From contig CBDFIO010000002.1 in NCBI GenBank assembly GCA_965248155.1, positions 496,001 through 560,000 of the forward strand: a DNA stretch of 64,000 nucleotides, in the 5' to 3' direction. Position numbers and translations under genes: made by a program. Source of the stretch: RFSX01 sp965248155. Lineage in GTDB: Bacteria; Bacteroidota; Bacteroidia; Chitinophagales; Saprospiraceae. Shown one piece after another: positions 55,316 to 64,000 of the stretch. Under the pieces are notes generated by a model that was given only the letters and a program-made list of their open reading frames with translations, was not told where the DNA came from and ran no database searches. Numbering within the stretch: position 1 is the stretch's first letter; each line of letters starts with the position of its first letter.

Positions 55316-55642
55316 ATGAAACTAGAAAACACAAAAGCACAAATGATAAAAGGACTTCTCGAACTGTGCGTCCTTTCTATAATTTCAGGAAATGAAATGT
55401 ATCCTTCTGATATAATTAAGCAGCTTAAGAAATCAAAGATGATTGTTGTTGAAGGTACATTATACCCATTGCTTAATAGATTGATGAGAGCCGATCTATT
55501 AAATTATTCCTGGAAAGAATCCAAGTCAGGACCTCCAAGAAAATATTATAGAATAACTGATGATGGTACAAGCTTTCTTAAAGAAATATTAGAAACTTGG
55601 GAAGATCTCAAAAAGGCAGTTAATTTATCCATAAAGAAATAA
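55316..55642 (+). CDS. PadR-family transcriptional regulator
   Basis: 108 residues from ATG 55316 (MKLENTKAQMIKGLLELCVL); the upstream TTG in frame is unlikely. The PadR winged helix is complete: GNEMYPSDIIKQLKKSKMIV, VVEGTLYPLLNRLMRADLL, SGPPRKYYRITDDG. In Bacteroidota this gene type typically precedes a PspC gene, as it does here 37 bases upstream, and probably controls it in response to envelope stress or drugs. The effector is unknown. Confidence 0.92.
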   Translation: MKLENTKAQMIKGLLELCVLSIISGNEMYPSDIIKQLKKSKMIVVEGTLYPLLNRLMRADLLNYSWKESKSGPPRKYYRITDDGTSFLKEILETWEDLKKAVNLSIKK

Positions 55643-55679
55643 AAGTGAATAAGATTCACACTACACAAACGACAAACAC

Positions 55680-56309
55680 ATGAAAAAAGTAATAAATATC
55701 AATTTAGCGGGGCGCGCATTCACAATAAATGAAGATGCATTTGGTGATCTCGAAAAATACTTGAAAACAATTTCACGCTATTTTTCAAAATCAGATGGCG
55801 TCGAAGACATTCTATATGATATAGAAAATAGAATTGCAGAATTATTTGAAGAGGATGAAAAGAACGGGACAATAATTACTATTGAAAAAATTGACCGGGT
55901 AAAATCCGTAATGGGAGATCCACAAGAATTTGATGAAGACTCAGATTTGGATGAAGGACCCCCTAGCATGAGTGAATTCAGCTATCGAACAGGGAAAAGA
56001 TTATTCAGAGATTCTGAAGATAAAGTGATCGCTGGTGTTGCTTCTGGTTTATCAACGTATTTCGGAATAAATGACCCTATTTTTCTTAGAATAACATTTG
56101 TTTTACTAGCATTTAGTGGAATAGGTGTCCTTCCATATATCATCTTTTGGATTGCAGTTCCTTATGCAAAAACAAGTAGTGATAGACTTTCAATGAAAGG
56201 AGAGGATATAAACATCAATAGCATTGCTAAAAAAGTCGAAGAAAGTCTAACAGTTATCAAAGACAAGATTGAAGATTTGGGGAAAGATCTAAAAACAAAA
56301 ATTCTATAA
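55680..56309 (+). CDS. PspC-domain envelope stress membrane protein
   Basis: 209 residues. The N-terminal cytoplasmic region (INLAGRAFTINEDAFGDLEK, IENRIAELFEEDE) is followed by a PspC domain (LFRDSEDKVIAGVASGLSTY, FGINDPIFLRITFVLLAF) with two membrane segments ending IIFWIAVPYA, and then an amphipathic C-terminus. PspC-like proteins take part in envelope stress responses and can bind partners of the phage shock type; the exact role here is unknown. It is cotranscribed with the PadR gene. Confidence 0.9.
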   Translation: MKKVININLAGRAFTINEDAFGDLEKYLKTISRYFSKSDGVEDILYDIENRIAELFEEDEKNGTIITIEKIDRVKSVMGDPQEFDEDSDLDEGPPSMSEFSYRTGKRLFRDSEDKVIAGVASGLSTYFGINDPIFLRITFVLLAFSGIGVLPYIIFWIAVPYAKTSSDRLSMKGEDININSIAKKVEESLTVIKDKIEDLGKDLKTKIL

Positions 56310-56325
56310 TCACCAACATATAACA

Positions 56326-56388
56326 ATGAAAGATATCATTACTATAATTATTCAAATTATTGAAAAAGGAATAATCGTCGATTATTGA
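56326..56388 (+). CDS. Very short hydrophobic ORF downstream of the PspC gene (20 residues)
   Basis: ATG 56326 to TGA 56388 encodes MKDIITIIIQIIEKGIIVDY, an Ile-rich amphipathic peptide. It starts 17 bases after the PspC stop and overlaps the stop of the convergent antiporter by seven bases. The composition could arise from AT-rich DNA by chance, so coding status is weak. Confidence 0.25.
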   Translation: MKDIITIIIQIIEKGIIVDY

Positions 56389-58241
56389 GTTTCTTCCATC
56401 ACTTGTGGAATCTCAACTGATTTACCCATATAAATTAACTTATCTCCACCCGTAGCTTTTAATTGGCTGGAATCTGATAGAATTGCTTGATATTCATCTG
56501 ATTGATCCTTATATAGAAATATTGGAATTGATTTAAGCTTATTGCTTAAATCAGATAGTAATTGATGAAAATGTTCATTACTTCTTATTTCTATTTCATT
56601 TATTTCAGGATAATCCCTAGACACTTCTAAAAGATGTATAAAGTCATCTTTTACTGAGAATAAACATTCCGGAGCAATTGCATCAGGTTTATTTAATTCA
56701 TTAACTGAAACCAATCGGTATGAACCATTTTCGCCAAACTCTTTGGTAAAATTTTTAAGTGCATAATTGTTTACTTCAGCCGATCCGGTCAAAGCCATCA
56801 ATATTCCAACATCGCTGATATCATCATTTTGTTCTAAATCGTCAGAATATATATTAACGATGTATCCATTCAATCCAATTTCAGAGCACTTTTCAATATT
56901 ACTTGAGTTGCTATCTACAAGAACGACATGTTGGTCATGATCCTTCAAGTACTTTGCAATAATTCTTGCTGCACGATGTGCCCCAATCATAAGGATGCCA
57001 TTGCTCCTTGTAAGTAATACACCAAGCCACCTGGCCACTAATCCAGCAGTTGTTGCGTTCAGAATAACCGTTCCCAATACAATCATAAAAACCAAAGGCG
57101 TTATATACTCCGCACCCGGAATTCCCATGTTGGTTAATTTGAGTCCAAAAAGTGATGCGATACCAGCCGCAACTATTCCACGAGGTCCTACCCAACTCAC
57201 AAAAATCTTTTCCTTATTTGTCAAACTCGATCTTCTTGTACTCATAAATACACCAAGAGGTCTTAAAATTAAGATGACTGCTAAAAACAGAACGGCCACA
57301 TGCCAATCCAATAATAAGTGCAAGTCACTCATATTAATGTTGGCTGCTAAGAGGATAAACAGAATCGCTATTAATAATATACTGATCGATTCACCGAAAT
57401 ATATAATATCATTTTTAAAAGGCATCTCAATATTACCGATGACCATTCCCAGAATTACAACAGTTAATAAGCCTGAATCATGTACCAATAAGCTAGATCC
57501 TATAAATACTGCAAGCACATATGCCAAAGTAAAAACAGTGAGTAAATAATGTGGAATCCAATGCCTTTTCAATAATTGCTTGAGGGCATGAGCAGCAAAA
57601 AATCCTAAAGTCGAACCGACCAAAGCAATCAAAAGGAACTGTCTGATAGCAGGTCCGGTGAAAGCAAAGGTTCCGCCACCATCATGTGTTAAGCTAATAA
57701 ATTCAAATACCAAAACCGCTACCAAGGCACCAATGGGATCAATCAGAATACCCTCCCATTTCAGCAAGGTTGATATATTTCTTTTTAAGGGTAAGTTTCT
57801 TAGGATGGGCGAAATCACTGTTGGGCCAGTCACAATAATCAGCCCGGAAAATAAAAACGAAATAGGCCACGCTATTCCCATAGTAAAATGTGCTAGAGCT
57901 GCCCCTCCAATAAAAGTAATAAGCGATCCTAATGTAATGAGGTTAATAATGGAAGGACCAACTCCTTTTATTTCATCCCTCTTTAGGCTTAATCCCCCCT
58001 CAAAGAGTATGATACCAATTGCTAATTCTACAAAATGAAATAGATGATCACCTGCAAAAAGACCCTTGTTATTATTCCAGATCGGCTCCAAAAGTTTCTG
58101 CCCATCTCCAGTCCACAAAGTAGATAAAGGTCCAACTGCAAGCCCAATTAATATTAAAGGCAAGATACTTGGCACTTTAATCCGCCATGCAATCCATTGC
58201 GCAAATATTCCTAGTATTATTACACTTCCTAATTCTAGCAT
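56382..58241 (-). CDS. Cation:proton antiporter (CPA1-type) with TrkA-N domain
   Basis: 619 residues. The first 400 residues form about twelve membrane segments of the Na+/H+ exchanger fold (IGIILFEGGLSLKRDEIKG, LIIVTGPTVISPILRNLPLK, WEGILIDPIGALVAVLVFEF with the acidic site, FVSWVGPRGIVAAGIASLFG). Residues from about 410 form a Rossmann TrkA-N-like regulatory domain (ILMIGAHRAARIIAKYLKDH) followed by a short C-terminal extension. It exchanges Na+ or K+ for protons across the inner membrane; the ion is not determined. It follows the large lipoprotein gene by 27 bases. Confidence 0.9.
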   Translation of the reverse strand: MLELGSVIILGIFAQWIAWRIKVPSILPLILIGLAVGPLSTLWTGDGQKLLEPIWNNNKGLFAGDHLFHFVELAIGIILFEGGLSLKRDEIKGVGPSIINLITLGSLITFIGGAALAHFTMGIAWPISFLFSGLIIVTGPTVISPILRNLPLKRNISTLLKWEGILIDPIGALVAVLVFEFISLTHDGGGTFAFTGPAIRQFLLIALVGSTLGFFAAHALKQLLKRHWIPHYLLTVFTLAYVLAVFIGSSLLVHDSGLLTVVILGMVIGNIEMPFKNDIIYFGESISILLIAILFILLAANINMSDLHLLLDWHVAVLFLAVILILRPLGVFMSTRRSSLTNKEKIFVSWVGPRGIVAAGIASLFGLKLTNMGIPGAEYITPLVFMIVLGTVILNATTAGLVARWLGVLLTRSNGILMIGAHRAARIIAKYLKDHDQHVVLVDSNSSNIEKCSEIGLNGYIVNIYSDDLEQNDDISDVGILMALTGSAEVNNYALKNFTKEFGENGSYRLVSVNELNKPDAIAPECLFSVKDDFIHLLEVSRDYPEINEIEIRSNEHFHQLLSDLSNKLKSIPIFLYKDQSDEYQAILSDSSQLKATGGDKLIYMGKSVEIPQVMEETQ

Positions 58242-58268
58242 ACAATCGTCTTTTCTAATCTCAGAACA

Positions 58269-61200
58269 CTAGAGCTCCTTTATTTTCAAATTCCGAAACC
58301 ATACTTTGTCATCATGCTCCTGAAGTGCAAGATGACCCATTTTGGTTTTCGCCATCGGCCAATCCTTAAATTTACTGTTTGCAATCATATTATTCCATTC
58401 TTCCGTCCACAGTTCATATTCAATCATTTTATATCCATTTAACCAATGTTCTACTTTCCCATTATTTACAATCAGACGAACTTTATTCCATTCCCCAGCT
58501 GATTTAACAGCAAAAAATTTACACTCTAATAGATCATACAAATCACCAGCCCGATGGGTAGGATTCTTGGTTTCCTCATGACAAACATTATCCAGTATCT
58601 GCATCTCAGGTCCACTGTAATAAGCTTCATCATAATCATCAAGCTCCTGTACTAAAAAGAAAATACCACTGTTTCCACAATTCTGAATTTTCCACTCCAG
58701 ATTAAATTCAAAATTTTCGTATTGGTCGGCTGTAATAATATCATTATGGCCTTCAATAAACCACCTCCCATTTGGAATGTTTACCGTATCTAATGTCATT
58801 GCCCCATCTACAATTCTCCATTTATCCCCTACGTTCTCCTTTTTATATCCACGCCATCCGTCAAATGACTTACCGTCAAATAATAGTTTCCAGCCATCTG
58901 CAATTTCTTCTTGTGTTAACATATTATGCCCAAGGTTAGCAGGGGGTTCAGTACGAACTCCATTCTGATCATTAGGGATTTGATTTAATGTATACCACCC
59001 TTCTGATGACCATAAAGAATGCTCATTTGAACTCACAAAATGATTTTTCAGGTGTACATAAACCACATGCCCTTCCTTCATTCCATCCAATTCAAGAAAC
59101 ACTTTTTTATTATCTTCTGAGACATTTACAGATTTGATATTAAGTGTTTCTTCATCTAGTTTGGGTCCTCCATAATTCTCGGTTGGAAGATAATACCATT
59201 GCTTTATTTCATAGTCCTCTTTATTCCATCCATCTCTTTCCTTTAAGGCTTCAGTAAATTCAATTTCGATACCATTGCTTTTTGCTCTTACAGCTAACAT
59301 CTCAAATGCTGTCTCCTCATTGTATTCCAATCTTTGAAGACCATACCAGGATTTCCCTGTATGTTGCCAATTGCCAGGATTTCCTATTCCGCCAACATAA
59401 AGGTGTCCATCTTGTCCCCAAATTAATCTGTTAACTCCAGCTTCCAATCCTTGAACAAATCGAAATACGCACCCTTGTAACTGACCATTAACTTCTTCTA
59501 CAAATACTCTTTTAATACCTCCATGGGTGACTTCCCCATGAATCATTTGGTTCTTATAGGGTCCCACATTCAGAGAGATAGGTGTTGATGGGGAGTTACC
59601 AATTTCATCCTGTGGCAACCAAACCAATGGTGGCTTTTCTTCTTTATTCGCAGTACCCTCAAAATCTACAGCTCTTGATCCAAACCAGTCCCCTTCTTCA
59701 ACATGAACAATTTTACTTGAAGGCAACCAATCTCCCTGATTGTCTGCTACAAAAATATCGTCTCCATAACCAATACCGATTCCGTTAGGTGTTCGTAAAC
59801 CGTTGGCTACCCTTTCAAAACTTCCATCTTCAATAGACACTCTGACTGTACTTCCCCTATCAGGATGTTGATTAGGCATTCCAGCTCCTCCCGGAAGTAT
59901 CCCGGTTGCAAGCGTGGCGTATAGATATCCTTCACTATATGCTAATCCAAAACTAAATTCATGGAAATTGGCAGTTACTCCCCAATCATCACATAATGTT
60001 CTGTACTCGTCAATGATATCATCACTGTTTGTATCTACTAATTCGGTTATTTCCTGCTTTTGAATAATGAATATTCTATCATCTACGACTTTTAATCCAA
60101 GAGGCTCAGCCAATCCAGAAGCTATTTTCTTATAAGTAATACTTTCAGGATCATTGCCATCTACACCATCCAGGATATATATACCACCCTCAGTATCCCA
60201 TGTACTTACTACCAGTCGTCCATCGGAAAGAAAATCCATTCCGCCAACTTTTGGAGTGAATTCCAAAGGTCGGGCTTGATGAATGTCGAAAGATGGATGA
60301 ACGCCGTCAACCGGTAGAGCATCTCCGGGTATTCTGGTTACAACAGACATCGGTAATGTTAATGCTCCAATATAGTTTTGATCTTCTTTGTGATGAGAAA
60401 TAATCTCTCTTGGCAAAATCTCCCATCGGTTCGAATTTTCCATTTTATAATTCAAGGATAGGAACTTCCCTCCTTCACCTTGGAAAAACTCAATTCTAAA
60501 TGGATGATATCCTTTGGCCAGCTTTAAAGAATTTTGCTTCATTGATGTTCCATGTTCTCCATCATGATCGATGATTAATTCATCATGAATAAACAATTTG
60601 GAACCATCGTCACTCCACAAACGAAAATCGATATTCATTTCCTCCTCAATATGAATATATCCAATACTTACTAAAGCAAAATCATCTTCAAGTTCCTTAA
60701 AGTCTCCACCGGAAATATTATTAAATTCTGCAACTACACCAGCCATTACAGCATTTCTTGAGACTAGATCCCCAGGAATATTCCTCGTATTTGTGGGTAT
60801 TTTATAGATTCTGGTTAATGCACCCGGGATTAGATCTTTGTCTTCAACTTCTGCAGCCGGAATAGCTGAGACATCTTCTACTACAATCTCCTCGGTCTCC
60901 CCCTCATAATCTGCTAAGGTGAAAATATAATCTACCATTTCCTTTATATCCAGATCAGATATTTCGGGATGTGCGGTCATTATTTGATTTCCCCATAGTC
61001 CGGTTCCGCCTTCTTTAATTTTAGAACTAAGCATAATCACGTTTTCATCCGAATGATTATACTTTTTAGCCACAGCTACATAAGCAGGACCTATGGTTTG
61101 TTTCGTTTTATTGTGACAAGTTTTACAATCATTTTTTGCAATTAATTGGGCCCCCATTGGAAGACTTGATGTTTCTTCTTCAAAACCATCATCCAAGTTT

Positions 61201-61931
61201 GGATCAAGGAGTGTCGCTTCTAAAAGAATTGTTTCCAGTTCATAAGGACCTGCACCATCAAAGGTCATTGTTATATCATAATCTTGAAATAGCCTGTTAT
61301 CAAAATTCCTTTCAACAGCATCTGAATAGCTGATGTTCCCATCAGATCTAATTTGAGATTTATCAACCACAGAACTGACGTTTGATAACCATTCAATTGA
61401 ATATGGTGCTGAAAGCCCATTGGTTGAAAAAATTCTTTTAAATAATAATTGCCCGGTTGAAGAACTTCCGGCTTCAATTAATTCGAATATTTCAAAACTC
61501 TGATTATTAGAAAGGTCTGACAATTCATACATTAATTCAAGATGTCCATCAGTAATTCGATGCCCCTTATAGTTAAATTGACTTTCGGTTTTTACACCAT
61601 CTTTTAACAAACTCCAAGGGTCTTTGTACTTATTGATTATATACGCATCTCCCAGAGCCGTTGGTTGAGGTCCGTGAGCTGTATTATACACAGCACCTTC
61701 AAAATTCACTATTCCTTTCCAAGCCTTATATAGGGCTCCGGATTGTGTGTGGTATGAAACATAAAGATCATCGCTTAACGCAGCGCTAATCATCCGTGGA
61801 TTTTCATCAAGAACTGATCTGAATACCCAAGGATCTAGGGGTCTGTCATTTGAAGCACTTTTCTGTTTTTCTGTGGTTTCACATGCAATTATTGAACACA
61901 AAAACAGCATGAATATTAGATTTCGAATCAT
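58269..61931 (-). CDS. Giant lipoprotein: cytochrome c, PA14, sugar dehydrogenase-like propeller and DUF1080
   Basis: 1220 residues. The lipobox is LCSIIACE. A beta-rich N-terminal region is followed by a c-type cytochrome domain with the heme motif CKTCH at about residue 268 (NDCKTCHNKTKQTIGPAY). A PA14-like domain (about 375-490, DFRLWSDDGSKLFIHDELII) and a beta-propeller of the membrane-bound dehydrogenase type (about 530-850, GLRTPNGIGIGYGDDIFVAD) come next. The last 210 residues are a DUF1080 (3-keto-disaccharide hydrolase-like) domain (GWKLLFDGKSFDGWRGYK, QNCGNSGIFFLVQE). This suggests oxidative degradation of a sugar at the envelope, with electrons passed to heme c; the substrate is unknown. 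It is upstream of and cotranscribed with the antiporter. Confidence 0.88.
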   Translation of the reverse strand: MIRNLIFMLFLCSIIACETTEKQKSASNDRPLDPWVFRSVLDENPRMISAALSDDLYVSYHTQSGALYKAWKGIVNFEGAVYNTAHGPQPTALGDAYIINKYKDPWSLLKDGVKTESQFNYKGHRITDGHLELMYELSDLSNNQSFEIFELIEAGSSSTGQLLFKRIFSTNGLSAPYSIEWLSNVSSVVDKSQIRSDGNISYSDAVERNFDNRLFQDYDITMTFDGAGPYELETILLEATLLDPNLDDGFEEETSSLPMGAQLIAKNDCKTCHNKTKQTIGPAYVAVAKKYNHSDENVIMLSSKIKEGGTGLWGNQIMTAHPEISDLDIKEMVDYIFTLADYEGETEEIVVEDVSAIPAAEVEDKDLIPGALTRIYKIPTNTRNIPGDLVSRNAVMAGVVAEFNNISGGDFKELEDDFALVSIGYIHIEEEMNIDFRLWSDDGSKLFIHDELIIDHDGEHGTSMKQNSLKLAKGYHPFRIEFFQGEGGKFLSLNYKMENSNRWEILPREIISHHKEDQNYIGALTLPMSVVTRIPGDALPVDGVHPSFDIHQARPLEFTPKVGGMDFLSDGRLVVSTWDTEGGIYILDGVDGNDPESITYKKIASGLAEPLGLKVVDDRIFIIQKQEITELVDTNSDDIIDEYRTLCDDWGVTANFHEFSFGLAYSEGYLYATLATGILPGGAGMPNQHPDRGSTVRVSIEDGSFERVANGLRTPNGIGIGYGDDIFVADNQGDWLPSSKIVHVEEGDWFGSRAVDFEGTANKEEKPPLVWLPQDEIGNSPSTPISLNVGPYKNQMIHGEVTHGGIKRVFVEEVNGQLQGCVFRFVQGLEAGVNRLIWGQDGHLYVGGIGNPGNWQHTGKSWYGLQRLEYNEETAFEMLAVRAKSNGIEIEFTEALKERDGWNKEDYEIKQWYYLPTENYGGPKLDEETLNIKSVNVSEDNKKVFLELDGMKEGHVVYVHLKNHFVSSNEHSLWSSEGWYTLNQIPNDQNGVRTEPPANLGHNMLTQEEIADGWKLLFDGKSFDGWRGYKKENVGDKWRIVDGAMTLDTVNIPNGRWFIEGHNDIITADQYENFEFNLEWKIQNCGNSGIFFLVQELDDYDEAYYSGPEMQILDNVCHEETKNPTHRAGDLYDLLECKFFAVKSAGEWNKVRLIVNNGKVEHWLNGYKMIEYELWTEEWNNMIANSKFKDWPMAKTKMGHLALQEHDDKVWFRNLKIKEL

Positions 61932-62063
61932 CTGAAATTTTTAGAACTTTAAAATACTTTGATTTTTTCATCTAACAATATTAATCCTTCGATTTAGACA
62001 TATTAATAGTATGCCCAATATCAATTGCTTTATGGCATAGTTTCTGCATCCAGTTGAGATGCA

Positions 62064-62405
62064 ATGAATATTGAAGAATTAAATAGAAAACATTTCATGG
62101 AGACCGATATGTACTATCGTGTTGGTTATGGTCTCTCTTCTAAACTTACAAAGTTTTCATGCGGGATTTTTACACTGGAAGTTGTGCTGTCAAAAAAATG
62201 GTCAAAAGCTTACAATGCTACAGCTCATGAACTAGCTTACCTATGGAAAAACAATCACAAAGAACTGGAGAAGGCTATTGGTTGTAAAGTTTTTATTATC
62301 GATTCTAGAAGTTATAATTATAAACAAGCTTTAATTCATCGTGGTGTTAAACCCGGATTTGATGCTAAAAAAGGAATTATATTCAGAAAGGGTTATTTGA
62401 ACTAA
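62064..62405 (+). CDS. Conserved-looking hypothetical protein
   Basis: 113 residues, no signal peptide, basic. I do not recognise the family. Visible features are METDMYYRVGYGLSSKLTKF, a KKWSKAYNATAHELAYLWKN helix and a C-terminal KAIGCKVFIIDSRSYNYKQA strand-helix. The frame is open for its whole length between good start and stop codons and lies between divergent and convergent neighbours, which supports a real gene. Its last 23 bases overlap recX on the other strand. Confidence 0.6.
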   Translation: MNIEELNRKHFMETDMYYRVGYGLSSKLTKFSCGIFTLEVVLSKKWSKAYNATAHELAYLWKNNHKELEKAIGCKVFIIDSRSYNYKQALIHRGVKPGFDAKKGIIFRKGYLN

Positions 62406-62856
62406 GTTCCAATTCTTTTATTACTGCAAAAATTTTTACCGCTTCATACCCTCTTTTATTTGCATACTTAATGGCTTCATCTTTGACAAGTAATTTGTTT
62501 TTTTCTTCACTTTGATTGATCCTGTCGATAATTATCTGCCTCAACACATTGTCATATTCATCATCTTCAATTTCCTCAAGACCTTTTTTAATGCAATAAT
62601 CAGAAATCTGTCTTTGATTTAATTCGGCGATAATTCGCTTTTTTCCCCATTTTTTCATCCTGAATTTACCGCGGGCATATGATCTTGCAAACCGTTCCTC
62701 ATTTAGAAAATTGCCTTTAATCAATTCTATAATAATACGCTCAAGGTCTTCGCCATAAACCTGAAGCGCTATAAGTTTATTCCTAACTTCAAAATGGCAC
62801 CGATCCTGATATGCGCAATATTTTCTTAATTTTTCAAGCTTCTTTTCGAAGTCCAT
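62383..62856 (-). CDS. recX: Regulatory protein RecX
   Basis: 157 residues of three-helix repeats: KLRKYCAYQDRCHFEVRNKL, LIKGNFLNEERFARSYARGK, FRMKKWGKKRIIAELNQRQI. It modulates RecA filaments and recombinase activity. It is the last gene of glyS-HAD-recX, with its ATG overlapping the HAD stop (TAATG); no recA is in the window. The end overlaps the convergent orphan gene by 23 bases. Confidence 0.9.
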   Translation of the reverse strand: MDFEKKLEKLRKYCAYQDRCHFEVRNKLIALQVYGEDLERIIIELIKGNFLNEERFARSYARGKFRMKKWGKKRIIAELNQRQISDYCIKKGLEEIEDDEYDNVLRQIIIDRINQSEEKNKLLVKDEAIKYANKRGYEAVKIFAVIKELELSSNNPF

Positions 62857-63500
62857 TATCCAAATTTGCTTTGTTCTATATATGCTGACAGTTCATTTTC
62901 TATATCCTTCTCAGGATTATGAACAACACCATTCCAATTATGATTTCTTGCAGTTTCAATATTTTTTGGCAAATCATCAATAAATAAGATTTCCTGAGGG
63001 GTACACTGCAATTCTTTAAGGACATGTAAATAGATATTGTTATCCGGTTTTCTCATTCCAATATGATAGGAATAAAACGCATGATCAAAAAACCTTTTTT
63101 CAAAGTCAATTATGCCGTGATCATTTTCAAGATGGTCATGGATTTTATGCAAATGAATATCATTAATATTGCTCAATAATACCAGCTTGTATTGCGATTT
63201 AAGATTTTCCAGAAAGGTAAGCCTTTGGGATGGGATATTCTCTAAAAGACTATTCCATGCATCAATTATCTGAATGTCTGACGCATCGGGATTAAAGCTT
63301 CTAAACCGATTGATAAATTCATTAGGTGTGAGTGCTCCTTTATCAAAAGCGGCTATCGCCTCTTGAATCGAAGGAGGAACTATTCTGTCTGACCAATCTA
63401 CATTTAAGATGTTTTCAAAAGCAACAAAAGATCTTTCAAAATTGAGTCTGATCAGAACATTTCCAAAATCAAAAATGAGAACCTTTCTAGAATCGGTCAT
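62856..63500 (-). CDS. HAD-superfamily phosphatase
   Basis: 214 residues. HAD motif I is LIFDFGNVLIRLN, where the second Asp of the usual DxD is replaced by Asn (DFGNV), as in many alpha-phosphoglucomutase or epoxide-hydrolase-type HADs. Motif II is KLVLLSNINDIH, motif III includes GMRKPDNNIYLHVL and motif IV is ILFIDDLPKNIETA. The substrate is unknown. It is coupled to glyS upstream and recX downstream by TAATG overlaps. Confidence 0.9.
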   Translation of the reverse strand: MTDSRKVLIFDFGNVLIRLNFERSFVAFENILNVDWSDRIVPPSIQEAIAAFDKGALTPNEFINRFRSFNPDASDIQIIDAWNSLLENIPSQRLTFLENLKSQYKLVLLSNINDIHLHKIHDHLENDHGIIDFEKRFFDHAFYSYHIGMRKPDNNIYLHVLKELQCTPQEILFIDDLPKNIETARNHNWNGVVHNPEKDIENELSAYIEQSKFG

Positions 63501-64000
63501 TACAATAAATTATTAATATCAGTATGCTTTCTCACTATGTTTGACAATTCTAAAATCTCTACCCTTTCTTGTTTTAGGGTATCTCGTTCTCTTAATGTAA
63601 CAGTATTATCTTCCAGAGTTTGGTGATCAATTGTTATAGAATAAGGTGTTCCAATTGCATCTTGTCTCCTATATCTTCTACCGATTGCATCTTTTTCATC
63701 ATACTGACATAAGACTTGTGTTTTTAAATCATTATATACATCCTTTGCTGCCTTAACCAATGATTCATTATTTTTTAACAGAGGCATAACGGCTGCTTTA
63801 ATGGGAGCGATGCATGGATTCAATTTCATGACAATCCGACTTGAATCATTTCCTTTAGCATCAGGAACTGTTTCTTCAACTAAAGATTCACTTACTTGGG
63901 ATAAAAACATTCTATCCACCCCTATTGATGTTTCAACTACATAAGGAATATAATTCTCATTTAATTCAGGATCAAAATACTGTAATTTCTTTTTGGATAA
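63500..64000 (-). CDS. glyS: Glycine--tRNA ligase, C-terminal part (runs off right edge)
   Basis: 166 codons plus a stop, open to the window edge. The visible part begins in the class II catalytic core (QYFDPELNENYIPYVVETSI, GVDRMFLSQV) and continues through the anticodon-binding domain (KLNPCIAPIKAAVMPLLKNN, QYDEKDAIGRRYRRQDAIGT, TIDHQTLEDNTVTLRERDTL). The ATG at 63919 is internal. This is the alpha2-type enzyme, which charges tRNA-Gly. Its stop overlaps the HAD start (TAATG). Confidence 0.9.
   Translation of the reverse strand, partial: LSKKKLQYFDPELNENYIPYVVETSIGVDRMFLSQVSESLVEETVPDAKGNDSSRIVMKLNPCIAPIKAAVMPLLKNNESLVKAAKDVYNDLKTQVLCQYDEKDAIGRRYRRQDAIGTPYSITIDHQTLEDNTVTLRERDTLKQERVEILELSNIVRKHTDINNLL

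Overview
The window is low-GC bacterial chromosome and looks like a free-living member of the Bacteroidota, probably near the Saprospiraceae. Evidence: C-terminal type IX secretion (T9SS) sorting domains of both type A and type B, the gliding lipoprotein gene gldB next to nadE, a DUF1800/DUF1501 gene pair, giant Cys-rich surface proteins with GCDS and SprB-like repeats, promoters of the TTTG / TAnnTTTG kind, and several GTG or TTG starts without clear Shine-Dalgarno sites. The species assignment is inference.

Layout. 1-10.2 kb: three very large secreted or surface genes, one cut by the left edge. 10.7-12.1 kb: mnmE. 12.1-19.4 kb: an eroded mobile island inserted just after the mnmE 3' end, with an excisionase-like HTH gene, a truncated tyrosine integrase, a complete IS3-family element, a truncated CHC2/Toprim primase, an XRE regulator with divergent promoters, and a polymorphic-toxin-like gene with a candidate immunity gene. 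19.4-24.4 kb: a tightly coupled minus-strand cluster acpP-fabF-rnc-DUF457 hydrolase-glycoside hydrolase-truncated hemoglobin. 24.5-30.6 kb: pyk, a TPR protein, a DUF4292 lipoprotein, an EnvC-like factor and hflX. 30.6-34.1 kb: uppS-bamA. 34.1-40.5 kb: a lipoprotein, a WecA-type transferase, crcB, and the DUF1800 and DUF1501 genes split by an IS982-family element. 40.5-47.6 kb: nadE-gldB-oxygenase-ileS. 47.7-51.6 kb: dnaX, a Crp/Fnr regulator, pyrD and a 35-residue membrane-protein ORF. 51.6-56.4 kb: nadC, two T9SS cargo genes each followed by a strong terminator, and a PadR/PspC pair. 56.4-62 kb: a CPA-type antiporter downstream of a giant cytochrome c/PA14/propeller/DUF1080 lipoprotein. 62-64 kb: an orphan gene and the coupled set glyS-HAD-recX.

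Most of the window is ordinary core chromosome (lipid, NAD, pyrimidine, tRNA charging, envelope biogenesis). The accessory interest lies in the mnmE-linked island with its toxin-like gene, in two one-base homopolymer frame problems at the starts of genes 2.7 kb apart, in an apparent Tat-plus-T9SS cargo, and in two short ORFs. No tRNA, rRNA or CRISPR array was seen. No clearly new multigene system was found; the toxin/immunity candidate pair is the closest.
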